A stretch of DNA of 47,895 bases, taken from Planctomycetota bacterium. GTDB lineage: Bacteria; Planctomycetota; UBA1135; UBA2386. Position numbers and translations under genes: made by a program. The notes beneath the pieces were generated by a model. It was not told the origin of the DNA and searched no databases. It saw only the letters and a list, made by a program, of their open reading frames with translations. The stretch is taken from NCBI GenBank assembly GCA_016795295.1, contig JAEUHP010000091.1:1-47895 (forward strand). Direction: 5' to 3'. Positions 12,301 through 19,848 of the stretch are shown here, piece by piece; within the stretch, counting starts at the first letter, position 1; each line of letters begins with the position of its first letter.

Positions 12301-15300
12301 TGGAGAGTTCGTTCCATTCGGGCCGGCAGCTCGGCGACGAGTACCGCTACGTGCTCGAACGCCGCCTGCAGCCGAAGTTCGCCGGCAACATGCTGCGCCG
12401 CCCCAGCCTGCTGCTGCACCCCTTCGCGCTGGACGAGCACTCCTGGAATGCCGCCGTGGGCCTGGGTGGTGGTGCCGGCGGCAAGTACGGCGGCCGGGCT
12501 GGCGGCAAACCCGGACGTGGGGCCGCGCCAAGCGCCGCGGACGCCCAGGCTGCCGAGGGCCATCCTGGCACGTTTGCCAACCTCGATGCCTTGCCGTCCG
12601 GTGCGGTGGTGCTGGCCAACTTGCAGCCAGGAGCGGATGGGGTGCTGCGCATCCCGGCGGCCCAGCTCGGCGGCGGTCATTGGGTGCAGTTCGTGGCCGT
12701 GGACGGCCACCAGACCCTGCGCGGCGAACTGCTGCGCCAGGAGCAGCCGTGGACACCGCGCTCCCGGACCCTTGTGGCTGCTTTGCCGCTCGACCAGCAC
12801 CGCGTCGAACGCCGCGGCATCACCTTCGCGGCTGCGGGAGAGCTGGTGCCGCTCGGCGACCCGCGCAGCGCCCAGGTCGAATGGTTCGATTCGCTCGAGT
12901 CGGTGTTCCGCCTGCTCGCCGCCGCGGTACCGGATCCGCAGTTCCGCGAGTTCGCGTTCTTGCTCGGCTGGCCGAAGCTCACCATGGCCGAGAAACAGGA
13001 GCGTTACGGCCAACACGCCTGCCACGAACTGCACTTCTTCCTCTACCACAAAGACCGACCGTTCTTCGACGCCGTGGTGCGGCCGTTGTTGCAGCAGAAG
13101 CTCGCGCCGACCTTCCTCGACCATTGGCTGCTGGGCCACGACCTGCGCGCGTTCACCGAGCCGTGGCAGTTCGGCCGTCTGCACTTGGTCGAGAAGATCC
13201 TGCTGGCACAGCGCCTCGGCGCGGCCGAGCAGCAGGCGGTGGCGCGGCTGTTGCGAGAGTCCCTGGAGGCCTCGCCGCAGCCCCGGGAACGGCTCGAACG
13301 GTGGCTCGATCTGGCGTTCCAGAGCCAGGCACTCGACGAGACTGCGGCCGGCCTGCCTGCGTTGCAAACCGTCGAGCCGGGCAACGCCCCGGGGGGCCGC
13401 GGGCAACGGCTGTCCGAGCTGCGGGGGAAACCGAGCGCCGGCGGTGGCCCCGCTGGCCCCACCACGGGTGGTCCTGCGACGGCCGGGCCAGCGGGTCCGG
13501 GTGCACCCGCCACCGTGGCTGCCGCCACGGATGCAGAGCGGCTGGCACGACGGCAGGCGCCGGCGGACGCCGCCGAGAAGGCCGATCAGGAAGCGGCGTT
13601 CGACAGCAACCAGTGGAACACTGCGCAGAAGGCCAAAGACGGTGCGGCTACCGGCGCCGAAGACTTCTTCCTGGGCGGACAGCCGCGCAGCAAGGAACTC
13701 GCCGAAGACGCCAAACTGCGGGCGCAGGTCCGGCAGCTCTACCGCGCCGTTGGGCCGACTCGAATGCTGGTCGAGCACGATTACTGGCACCGGCAGCCCG
13801 ACATGCCCTTGGCCCAAGCGGTGGCCGCGAATCGCTTCTGGCTCGACTTCGCCCTGGCGCCCGCCGGCAAGCCGTTTGCTTCCGCGCACATCGTCGAAGC
13901 CAGCGGTTCGGTGCTCGAGGCACTCTTGGCGCTCGCGGTGCTCGATCTGCCGTTCACCGCAGGTGACCACGAGCTGGTGGTGCAGAACGGCCAACGGTCC
14001 CTGCGGCCCGCAACGCCCCTGCTCCTGGCGCAGAAGGACCTGGCGCCAGCCGACGCCCCTGCCGGCACGGCTGCGCCCCTGCTGCTCGGCGAGAACTTCT
14101 TCCGCCTCGACGACCGCTACCGATTCGAGCGGGGCGAACGCCGCGACGCGTTCGTCGGTGAGGAGTTCCTGGCCGGTGTGGCCTACGGCTGCCAGGTGGT
14201 GGTCACCAATCCGAGTTCGCAGCCCCGCACCGCGGAGCTGCTGCTGCAAGTGCCGGCCGGTGCGATTCCGGTGCAGAAGGGCTTCTGGACCAAAGGGCGG
14301 TCGTTGCGGCTCGAACCGTACGCCACCCAGGCGATCGAGTACGCCTTCTACTTCCCAGGCACCGGCACTTTCGACCACTATCCGGTACACGCCACCGAGC
14401 AGGGACGCCTGGTGGCCCACGCCGCGGCACGCCAACTCCGCGTGGTCGCGACGCCGAGCCAGCTCGACACCACGTCCTGGGAGCACGTCTCCCAGCAGGG
14501 CACCACGGCCGATGTGCTGCGGTTCGTCGCCGAGCACAACCTGCAGCAGATCGACCTCGGCAAGGTCGCTTGGCGGCTGCGCGAACGCAGTTTCTACGAG
14601 GCCCTGCTCGCCCACCTGCGCACCCGCCAGGCCTTCGACGCCACGGTTTGGAGCCATGCCCTGTGGCATGGCGACGCCGCGGCGGTGCGCGAATTCCTGC
14701 GCCACCAGGACGGTTTCGTCGCGCAGTGTGGCATGGTCCTGGACTCGCCCCTGCTCGACATCGAGCCGGTCGCGCGCGGCACCTACCACCACCTCGAACT
14801 GGATCCGTTGGTGCAGAGCCGCGCCCACCAGCTCGGCGGGCAACGGCGGCTCGGCAACGCCCAGCTGGCCGCGCAGTACCGCAGTCTGCTGACCCGCCTC
14901 GGCTACCTGTCCAAGCTCGACGCCGAGAGCTGGCTCTTGGTGACGTACTACCTGCTGCTGCAGGATCGGGTCGAGGAAGCCCTCGCCAGCTTCGCCAAGG
15001 TCGACCGAGCGTCGGTCCGAGAGACGCTGCAGTACGACTACTTGGCCGCCTACTTGGCGTTCTTCACGCTCGACGGTGCCCGTGCCCGGCAGCTCGCCGA
15101 ACCGTACCGAGAGCACCCGGTGCCGCACTGGCGGCAGCGCTTCGCCGACGTGCTGGCGCAACTCGACGAGGCCGAAGGCAAAGCACGGCCGGGCGTTGCG
15201 GCGCCGGGCCAAGACCAGCTCGCCGCGAGCGCGCCGTCGCTCGAGCTCGAATTGGTCGAGCAGCAACTGACCGTGCGCAGCCGCAACCTGGAGCGCTGCG

Positions 15301-15803
15301 AAGTCTGCTACTACGCGCTCGACGTCGAGTTCGCCTTCTCCGCGCAGCCCTTCGGCAGCACCGGCACCGGTGGTGCGGCGTTCGTGCAACCGGCCCGGCG
15401 CGATCTGCTGGAACTCGGCACCAAGGGTGAGGTCCGCTTCGAGGTGCCGGAAAGCCTGCGCCGGCAGAGCGTGCGCATCGAAGTTCGCGGGGGCGGCCTG
15501 CTGCGCAGCCAGACGTGGTTCCGCAACGACCTGTCGGTGCGCTTCCTGGAGAGTTACGGCCAGGTCGCCGTGGCCGAACGCGGCACCGACCGCCCGGTGC
15601 CCAAGGCCTACGTCAAGGTGTTCGCCAGGCTGGCGAACGGCCAAGTGCGCTTCCACAAGGACGGGTACACCGACCTGCGCGGGCGCTTCGACTACGCCTC
15701 GGTCAGTGACGACCCGAATGCCAATGCCACCCGCTACGCGGTGTTGGTCTTGGACGACCAGCGTGGCGCCTTGATTCGCGACGTGGCACCGCCGTCGCGT
15801 TGA
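9387..15803 (+). CDS. Giant secreted macroglobulin-like protein (2138 aa)
   Basis: A classic Sec signal peptide (Arg-Arg, hydrophobic core, LPAQA cleavage site about residue 29) sends this protein out of the cytoplasm. Residues about 430-900 look like consecutive beta-sandwich domains of the MG/MG2 type found in bacterial alpha-2-macroglobulins (strand pattern around TYVVELVGNGISSRAVVHKG). A Gly-rich stretch near 1030-1050 and a Pro/Gly/Ala linker near 1360-1390 separate the middle. The C-terminal part is helical, then ends in another beta domain (DGYTDLRGRFDYASVS). I find no CxEQ thioester motif, so covalent protease trapping is unlikely. The ATG at 9387 gives the clean signal peptide; an upstream in-frame TTG at 9369 does not. 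It stands alone. Function is unproven. Confidence 0.75.
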   Translation: MSSSPLRRSLPTALLAAAALLAALPAQAPNSGSPVGFEETWALAADRRAAVAQLLPGSDDWYYYSCRERLDARDFASVDRLLPGWLGQHGRSERMVEIENRRALLGFDQDPTGTLLFLRQRLGLTFDQQRQVPGAPRDLPTKLAPELLESSSLALAALRAHPNRLDGFTDAALPGLATQPLDEPLLRSLLERLDRPDVANLPDLVVRDLQTRNSRGFGSLPIHRELRLEQLEACLRLLPALAQQNGFVTAYLQRLAPSVDRDWQRDPMLLGAQLERLWNFAQRLPNTWNSLKAHVRFHQLQHDLAQGRVDRERLLSYLRLPRRSSIAVEPLRSPEPGKFAADLTATFASGLPPVGDERTVVRRCLEQLFVAADTQEPFGECLEGQWLDRVFAETKLLAGQGDAERWFAKLGDRAAVEALQNRVELDFAPAQRTRFGPDEAVALQVDVKNVPTLLVKVFAIDTFRYHTEKLREIDASIDLDGVVPNHEASFAYPEPPVRRVRRTFDLPQLREPGTYVVELVGNGISSRAVVHKGWLRAVERPSAAGHRFTVFDEAGTPVPTALLWFGGREYLPDAGGRILLPYSTDPSPRVAVVRHGNRSALVAFQHAAESYTLAAGMHVEREALVAGAKAQLLLRPELRLGAVPIDLALLREPVVTLFATDLDGTTTQKEFRGLALANDRELVVPFTVPERLQSLRAELRGTLPTLAGAEQRLTTSSTTFTVNGIDATAATGSPMLVRTQDGYVLELRGKNGEPLVGAVVQLALQHRDYTAEIPAVLQSDRTGRIELGAVPGITAIRCQHGEYRGTFRLDPPRLRVPQVLHGRVGSVLRLPLPMDQRELRREWFALLGQAQDEFAHLAIADGCLELRDLAAGDYELRCFRTGERVAVRITDGPQQGEWLVGGERVLAASPNRPLVVREQGFAGEELRLQLGNHSPETRVHVVALRYHPGVDLSEALASRLPLPLAASDTPPVESSFHSGRQLGDEYRYVLERRLQPKFAGNMLRRPSLLLHPFALDEHSWNAAVGLGGGAGGKYGGRAGGKPGRGAAPSAADAQAAEGHPGTFANLDALPSGAVVLANLQPGADGVLRIPAAQLGGGHWVQFVAVDGHQTLRGELLRQEQPWTPRSRTLVAALPLDQHRVERRGITFAAAGELVPLGDPRSAQVEWFDSLESVFRLLAAAVPDPQFREFAFLLGWPKLTMAEKQERYGQHACHELHFFLYHKDRPFFDAVVRPLLQQKLAPTFLDHWLLGHDLRAFTEPWQFGRLHLVEKILLAQRLGAAEQQAVARLLRESLEASPQPRERLERWLDLAFQSQALDETAAGLPALQTVEPGNAPGGRGQRLSELRGKPSAGGGPAGPTTGGPATAGPAGPGAPATVAAATDAERLARRQAPADAAEKADQEAAFDSNQWNTAQKAKDGAATGAEDFFLGGQPRSKELAEDAKLRAQVRQLYRAVGPTRMLVEHDYWHRQPDMPLAQAVAANRFWLDFALAPAGKPFASAHIVEASGSVLEALLALAVLDLPFTAGDHELVVQNGQRSLRPATPLLLAQKDLAPADAPAGTAAPLLLGENFFRLDDRYRFERGERRDAFVGEEFLAGVAYGCQVVVTNPSSQPRTAELLLQVPAGAIPVQKGFWTKGRSLRLEPYATQAIEYAFYFPGTGTFDHYPVHATEQGRLVAHAAARQLRVVATPSQLDTTSWEHVSQQGTTADVLRFVAEHNLQQIDLGKVAWRLRERSFYEALLAHLRTRQAFDATVWSHALWHGDAAAVREFLRHQDGFVAQCGMVLDSPLLDIEPVARGTYHHLELDPLVQSRAHQLGGQRRLGNAQLAAQYRSLLTRLGYLSKLDAESWLLVTYYLLLQDRVEEALASFAKVDRASVRETLQYDYLAAYLAFFTLDGARARQLAEPYREHPVPHWRQRFADVLAQLDEAEGKARPGVAAPGQDQLAASAPSLELELVEQQLTVRSRNLERCEVCYYALDVEFAFSAQPFGSTGTGGAAFVQPARRDLLELGTKGEVRFEVPESLRRQSVRIEVRGGGLLRSQTWFRNDLSVRFLESYGQVAVAERGTDRPVPKAYVKVFARLANGQVRFHKDGYTDLRGRFDYASVSDDPNANATRYAVLVLDDQRGALIRDVAPPSR

Positions 15804-15837
15804 CGCCGGCAACACCCGGCGGCTGCATCGGCAGCCG
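15804..15837. terminator. Tandem hairpins between giant protein gene and aat
   Basis: Two perfect hairpins lie between converging genes: CGCCGG-CAACAC-CCGGCG (15804-15821) and CGGCTGC-ATCG-GCAGCCG (15820-15837), which share two bases at the junction. Neither is followed by a T-tract. The position suggests a bidirectional terminator or mRNA end protection. Confidence 0.45.
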
Positions 15838-15854
15838 GGCCAGGGCCGCCGCCG

Positions 15855-16556
15855 TCAGTCGACCCGCAACTCGGGAGCGCGCAAGTCGACCTGCCGATCG
15901 CGGAGCTGCAGCAGCCGGTCCAGGTAGGTCGTGCGCGGCAACGGTTGCGCACCGAGCCGCTGCAGGTGCGGCGTGACGAACTGCACGTCGAACAGTTCCA
16001 CGCCGGCCTGGGCCAGCGACCGTACCAACGCCACCAAGGCCACTTTGGACATGTCGGTGCGGCGGTGGAACATGGACTCGGCCGCGAACAGGGCCCCGAC
16101 CTGGACGCCGTAGACGCCGCCGACCAGGGCGGCGTCGTGCCACACCTCCAGACTGTGCGCGCCCCCCGCGGCGTGCAGCGCGGTGTACGCCGTGACCATC
16201 TCGGGCAGGACCCAGGTGCCTTCGGCGCGTTGTCGGCCGCATTCCTCCATCACCACGCGGAAACACTGGTTCCAGGTGAGAGTGAACGCTCCAGCGCGCA
16301 GGACGCGCTGGAGCCGGCGCGGCACGTGCAGGCGGGTCGGGTCGATCACCCCGCGCGGGTCGGGACTCCACCACAGCGGCACCAGGCCTTCGCCGTACCA
16401 CGGGAACACGCCGCTGCGGTAGGCGAGTTGGAGTCGGGCCACCGACAGGTCGCCGCCGAACGCCAGCAGGCCTTCGTGGTCGTATGGGCGTGGGTCGGGG
16501 AACGGCACCACGCGCTGCCGCGGCAGATGCAGAGGCACCGGCCGTGCCCCAGTCAT
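15855..16556 (-). CDS. aat: Leucyl/phenylalanyl-tRNA-protein transferase
   Basis: Aat adds Leu or Phe to proteins with N-terminal Lys or Arg, marking them for ClpS/ClpAP degradation (N-degron pathway). The 233 residues match the family from end to end: FPDPRPYDHEGLLAFGGDLS, GVFPWYGEG, WWSPDPRGV, the core around GTWVLPEMVTAY, ALVGGVYGVQVG, ESMFHRRTDMSK and DVQFVTPHLQRLGA. It is the last gene of a minus-strand series and follows the relE-like coiled-coil gene. Its ATG is the third of three ATGs set 14 nt apart in a tandem repeat, which links it to the upstream stop (see the repeat entry). Confidence 0.95.
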   Translation of the reverse strand: MTGARPVPLHLPRQRVVPFPDPRPYDHEGLLAFGGDLSVARLQLAYRSGVFPWYGEGLVPLWWSPDPRGVIDPTRLHVPRRLQRVLRAGAFTLTWNQCFRVVMEECGRQRAEGTWVLPEMVTAYTALHAAGGAHSLEVWHDAALVGGVYGVQVGALFAAESMFHRRTDMSKVALVALVRSLAQAGVELFDVQFVTPHLQRLGAQPLPRTTYLDRLLQLRDRQVDLRAPELRVD

Positions 16557-16584
16557 CGGGATGGCCTCATCGGGATGGCCTCAT
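16553..16584 (-). repeat. 14-bp duplication forming a two-minicistron ATGA relay into aat
   Basis: On the minus strand ATGAGGCCATCCCG is present twice (16584-16571 and 16570-16557), followed by the aat start ATGA. The upstream gene's TGA (16583-16581) overlaps ATG at 16584. That ATG reads ATG-AGG-CCA-TCC-CGA-TGA (MRPSR), whose stop overlaps ATG at 16570. The second ATG encodes the same MRPSR, whose stop overlaps the aat ATG at 16556. All three junctions are 4-nt ATGA overlaps. The arrangement is directly visible; translational coupling is inferred. Confidence 0.9.
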
Positions 16585-17573
16585 TGGCGCTCTTTCAAAC
16601 GGCGCAACGTGGTGTGCTGGTCCTCGCGGTCGGCGATCTCGAGCACTTCGATGTCGCCGTCGTCGCGCTGGCGGAAGTAGACGCGCAGGCCCAACGAAGC
16701 GCGCAGGCTCCAGGTGTCCTGGCCCCCGAGCTGCTTCACTTCGAGACCCGGGTAGGCGTGGCCCTCGGTGCAGAACAGCAGCACCGCCTGCACGGCGCGT
16801 TCGACCGCCTTGCGCTCCTTGCCGACCAGCGACTTGTAGAACGAGGGCTCGAAGTAGGGCACGCGGAAGCGCCGGTCCGGCTCTGGCTCCGGCGGGGGCG
16901 GGCGGCGGCGACGGCCCTTCGGCAGCAGTGCTTCCAGTTCGGCGGCTTGCTGCTCCAGTTCGCGCATGCGGCTCTGGTTGTGGGCCAACTGGCGCCGCAG
17001 GGCCGCATCCGCCGCCTGCCAGCCATCGCGCTCGGCTTCCAGCTCGTGCAGCCGATGCGCCAGCGCCGCCGTTTCCGGCTCGGCCCGGAGCACCGGCATG
17101 GGCCTCGCACCTTGGGCGCCGCGCGCCAGGTCTTCTTCGGCTGCGGCCAAGCGCCGCGCGAGGTCGGCTTCCCGCTCGCGGGCGCGCTGCGCGGCCTCGC
17201 GCGCGGCTGCCAGGTCGGCGTGCGTGCGGGCCAACTCCGCTTCGCGCAGGGCGAGCAACGCCAGGGTCTCGGCCGGGGCTTCGGCCGCCACCGGGGCAGG
17301 GGGATTCGCGGGCGCCTCGGGCACCAGCAGCGCGAACACCGCGTCCAGCTGTTCCGGATCCCGTAGTTCGGCGAGCAGCGGTGCCAGCACGTGGGCTGGC
17401 GCCTTCTCCAGACGGAAACCACCCTTCGGCGTGAGTCCGAAACGCCGCGCCAGACCGCGCAATGCGGCCACGGGCACCAACCACTCCAGCAGGGACGCCA
17501 ACGGCAACTGGCCGGCACCGGCCAGGACCCGTTCCGTCAGTTTGCGCGGCGGCGGTGGATGGGACTTGGCCAT
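16581..17573 (-). CDS. Coiled-coil protein with C-terminal RelE/ParE-like domain
   Basis: This 330-residue protein has a basic N terminus and a helical region to about residue 80. A long Ala/Glu/Arg-rich heptad-like coiled coil follows (about 95-215), then a basic-Pro linker (KGRRRRPPPPEPEP). The last 90 residues resemble a RelE/ParE toxin fold: helices around FYKSLVGKERKAVERAV, then strands LEVKQLGG, WSLRASLGLRVYFRQ and IEVLEIADREDQHTTL. Stand-alone RelE toxins cleave mRNA on the ribosome, but no antitoxin gene adjoins this one. The coiled coil may serve as a built-in restraint or an oligomerisation arm. Its stop overlaps the first ATG of the relay into aat. The RelE assignment is pattern-based and moderate. 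Confidence 0.6.
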   Translation of the reverse strand: MAKSHPPPPRKLTERVLAGAGQLPLASLLEWLVPVAALRGLARRFGLTPKGGFRLEKAPAHVLAPLLAELRDPEQLDAVFALLVPEAPANPPAPVAAEAPAETLALLALREAELARTHADLAAAREAAQRAREREADLARRLAAAEEDLARGAQGARPMPVLRAEPETAALAHRLHELEAERDGWQAADAALRRQLAHNQSRMRELEQQAAELEALLPKGRRRRPPPPEPEPDRRFRVPYFEPSFYKSLVGKERKAVERAVQAVLLFCTEGHAYPGLEVKQLGGQDTWSLRASLGLRVYFRQRDDGDIEVLEIADREDQHTTLRRLKERQ

Positions 17574-17585
17574 GGAACCGTGGCC

Positions 17586-17591
17586 AGACTA
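17586..17591 (-). promoter_or_regulatory. Putative -10 box (TAGTCT) of the coiled-coil/RelE-like gene
   Basis: TAGTCT on the minus strand ends 12 nt before the ATG at 17573. It fits the TANNNT pattern seen before many starts here. It suggests that relE-like and aat form their own unit, separate from the lipoprotein gene upstream. Confidence 0.45.
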
Positions 17592-17680
17592 GGCCGAGGC
17601 CGGTGGCAGAACAACGACCGCCGCGCGCCGTTCCGCGGTTGGCTCACGCGCGCCCATGCCCTACCACACCGAGGCGCGCC

Positions 17681-18148
17681 TCAGCGCGGCACCAGCGGGT
17701 GGATCGGCGTCACCGGGTACTGCCGCCAGCCGGCTTCGTCGTAGGCGCGCTCGATCGCCTCCCGTTCCACGCTGCCGAGCCCTGGATCACTGCGGTAGGC
17801 GCGATACACCGCCCACTCCAGGGCGTCGAACGGCGCTCCCAGCAGCAAGCCGACTTTCCACAAGACCCACGACGGCAGCAAGAACACCGACAGCGGTTCC
17901 CGCGTGGCGGGCGGCTGGTTCGCATACACGACGGCGCTCACCGGCACCCCGAGCAGGTCCAGCGGCAGCCCCAGCGTGAAACCGAGCGTGCCCCCCACCG
18001 CCGCGGGAACGCGAGTGCACCAGGTGCGGCCGTACCGCGGCTCGACCAAGGCGTCGGTGTAGCGCACCACACCCGCGCACCCGCACAGCGCGGCGCAGCC
18101 GGCCAGGACGGCCGCGCCGCGCGACCGGACTGGCGCGCGGCGGCTCAA
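17681..18148 (-). CDS. Small predicted lipoprotein
   Basis: This 155-residue protein starts with a TTG whose last bases form the stop of the peptidase gene upstream (TTGA overlap, 18148-18145), so it is translationally coupled to it. The N terminus has Arg residues, a short hydrophobic core and the lipobox LAGC at about residue 18. A second Cys pair (LCGC) follows shortly. The rest has two hydrophobic stretches around LGFTLGLPLDLLGVPVSAVV and VLWKVGLLLGAPFDALEWAV. Short envelope lipoproteins of the YceK/YidQ type have a comparable LPLDLP region, but that link is weak. The role is unknown; context suggests the same envelope process as the S46 peptidase. Confidence 0.65.
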   Translation of the reverse strand: MSRRAPVRSRGAAVLAGCAALCGCAGVVRYTDALVEPRYGRTWCTRVPAAVGGTLGFTLGLPLDLLGVPVSAVVYANQPPATREPLSVFLLPSWVLWKVGLLLGAPFDALEWAVYRAYRSDPGLGSVEREAIERAYDEAGWRQYPVTPIHPLVPR

Positions 18149-19827
18149 CGCGCGACCTTGCGCTCCAACTCGTCGGCGAGGCGCGCCGCGCCGTAGACCT
18201 TGCGCAGCGACTCGATGATGATCGCCGGGTGCACCGACACGGTGCGCGACACTTCGTCGTCGAACACGTAGTTGTTGCCCAGCATCTCGATGTTGCCGTC
18301 GAACACGAGGCCGACCACGCGTTGTTCCCGGTCGATCATCGGCGAGCCCGAGTTGCCGCCGATGATGTCGCAGGTGGCGACGAAGTTGAACGGCGTCTTG
18401 AGGTCGAGCTCCTTCTCCTTGTCGAGCCACGCCTGCGGCAGATCGAATGGATGCACGCCGCCGAATTCGTGGTGCCGCGCGAACAGACCGTAGAGCGAGG
18501 AGAAATGCGGCGCCAGAGTGCCGTTCATGGCATACCCCTGGACCTTGCCGTCCGACAGGCGCAGCGACATGGTCGCGTCCGGCGGGATCGAAGTGCCGTA
18601 CACCGCGAAGCACGCTTCGCCGACCCGCTTGTTCTGCGCCGCCTCTTCCTTGGTCAGCTCATTGAGCTTGTCGCGCTGGCCCTTGGCCGCCACCTTGGCG
18701 GCCTGCAGCTCGGCGAGTTTGTCCCAGGCGTCCCCGTACTTCTGCTGCAGCTCCGGCTGCGCGGCCACGGCGGCGCGCAGGGCGCCTTCGGCCTTCTGCT
18801 TGATCGCCAGGATGCGTGGGTTCTTCAAGCCGTCCAGGTAGCCCTGGAACGCCTTGCGCTGGTTCTCGATCTGCAGGATGCGCGCCCGCAGCTCCTTCTC
18901 CTTGGCCGGGCTCTGCGCGGCGTCGGCATTCAGTTGCTCGAGCATGCGATGGATGCCGGCGAGCTGCTGCGGGTAGAAGTGGTCGCGCAGGTACTCACAC
19001 TGCGCCATGGTCTGCAAGCGGCCGGTCCGCCCCGGATTGCCGGTGACGAACACCACTTCCCCTTCCTTCGCCCCTTCGGTGCGCCACTCGAAGCAGTGGC
19101 TCTTGGTGTCGGCCGGCTGCCCGCCTCGGTAGGCGCGCAGGAACGTGAAGTCCAGCCCCCAACGCGGGAAGCAGAAGTTGTCCGGGTCGCCGCCGAAGTG
19201 GGCGCTCTGGCCGTGGGGCGCGCAGACCATGCGCAGGTCGTCGTAGATCTGGAAGCTGTAGAGCTGGTAGTTGCCGCCCTGGTAGAGCCCGATCACCTGG
19301 TGCAGCAGGTCGGGAGCCGCGGCCTTGGCCTTCGCCAGCACCGCATCGGCCGAACCCGCAGCCACCTCGGCGGTCACGTCCTTCTGTTGCACGAGCTGCG
19401 ACACCACGGCACCCGGGATCTTGATCTCGCCGTCGTACGAGCCGGCGTAGAAGCCGTCTTTCAGCAGGTCGCGTTCCCCCTGGATCGCGACCAGGAAGTC
19501 GCGGGCGCAGTGGTGGTTGGTCATCACCAGGCCATGGGGCGTGACGAACGACGCCGAGCAGAACCACGCGTAGCCGTCCGGACGGGAGGCGTCGACGCGG
19601 CCCAGACGCAGGGACGACAGGCGGGCGTGTTCGAGCCACTGCGGGCTCGGCTGCCAGTCGTAAGCCTGCTGGAACCAGCCGAGTGGCGCCGCCTCGAACG
19701 TCCACATGCGGCCCAGCTCCTTGTGCGCCTGGGCGGTGAGCGGCTGGGTGGCGAGGGCCAGGGCGGCTACCGCCAGGGCCGGGGAGAACAACGAGCGCCG
19801 CAGGGCGGCGAAGGGAGTCGTGGTCAT
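18145..19827 (-). CDS. S46-family dipeptidyl peptidase, DPP7-like
   Basis: This is a secreted or periplasmic serine exopeptidase that removes N-terminal dipeptides. A Sec signal peptide ends at about LTAQA. The trypsin-like catalytic motifs are TNHHCARD (His about 105-106), the GGDPDNFCFPRWGLDFTF segment and GGNSGSP (Ser about 493), then GLVFDGNIE. The residue 18 after the catalytic Ser is Gly (about 511). In characterised S46 enzymes Gly here goes with DPP7-type preference for hydrophobic P1 residues and Arg with DPP11-type acidic preference. At 560 residues it is well below the roughly 700 usual for the family, implying a reduced helical cap. It lies 18 nt after the histidine kinase gene and overlaps the lipoprotein gene. 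Confidence 0.9.
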   Translation of the reverse strand: MTTTPFAALRRSLFSPALAVAALALATQPLTAQAHKELGRMWTFEAAPLGWFQQAYDWQPSPQWLEHARLSSLRLGRVDASRPDGYAWFCSASFVTPHGLVMTNHHCARDFLVAIQGERDLLKDGFYAGSYDGEIKIPGAVVSQLVQQKDVTAEVAAGSADAVLAKAKAAAPDLLHQVIGLYQGGNYQLYSFQIYDDLRMVCAPHGQSAHFGGDPDNFCFPRWGLDFTFLRAYRGGQPADTKSHCFEWRTEGAKEGEVVFVTGNPGRTGRLQTMAQCEYLRDHFYPQQLAGIHRMLEQLNADAAQSPAKEKELRARILQIENQRKAFQGYLDGLKNPRILAIKQKAEGALRAAVAAQPELQQKYGDAWDKLAELQAAKVAAKGQRDKLNELTKEEAAQNKRVGEACFAVYGTSIPPDATMSLRLSDGKVQGYAMNGTLAPHFSSLYGLFARHHEFGGVHPFDLPQAWLDKEKELDLKTPFNFVATCDIIGGNSGSPMIDREQRVVGLVFDGNIEMLGNNYVFDDEVSRTVSVHPAIIIESLRKVYGAARLADELERKVAR

Positions 19828-19842
19828 GATCGGTCTCGCCGC

Positions 19843-19848
19843 AGTCTA
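19843..19848 (-). promoter_or_regulatory. Putative -10 box (TAGACT) of the S46 peptidase
   Basis: TAGACT on the minus strand ends 15 nt before the peptidase ATG. Its first three bases are the stop codon (TAG, 19848-19846) of the upstream kinase gene. The peptidase could therefore be transcribed separately or with the kinase. Confidence 0.4.

Noticed and set aside
9387-15803. Alpha-2-macroglobulin protease trap
   Set aside because: No CxEQ thioester motif was found, so only the macroglobulin-like fold is proposed.
9843-15815. A 1990-codon open frame antisense to the giant secreted protein
   Set aside because: Same composition-driven shadow effect; no signal peptide or motif, and the plus strand has a clear signal peptide and domain pattern.
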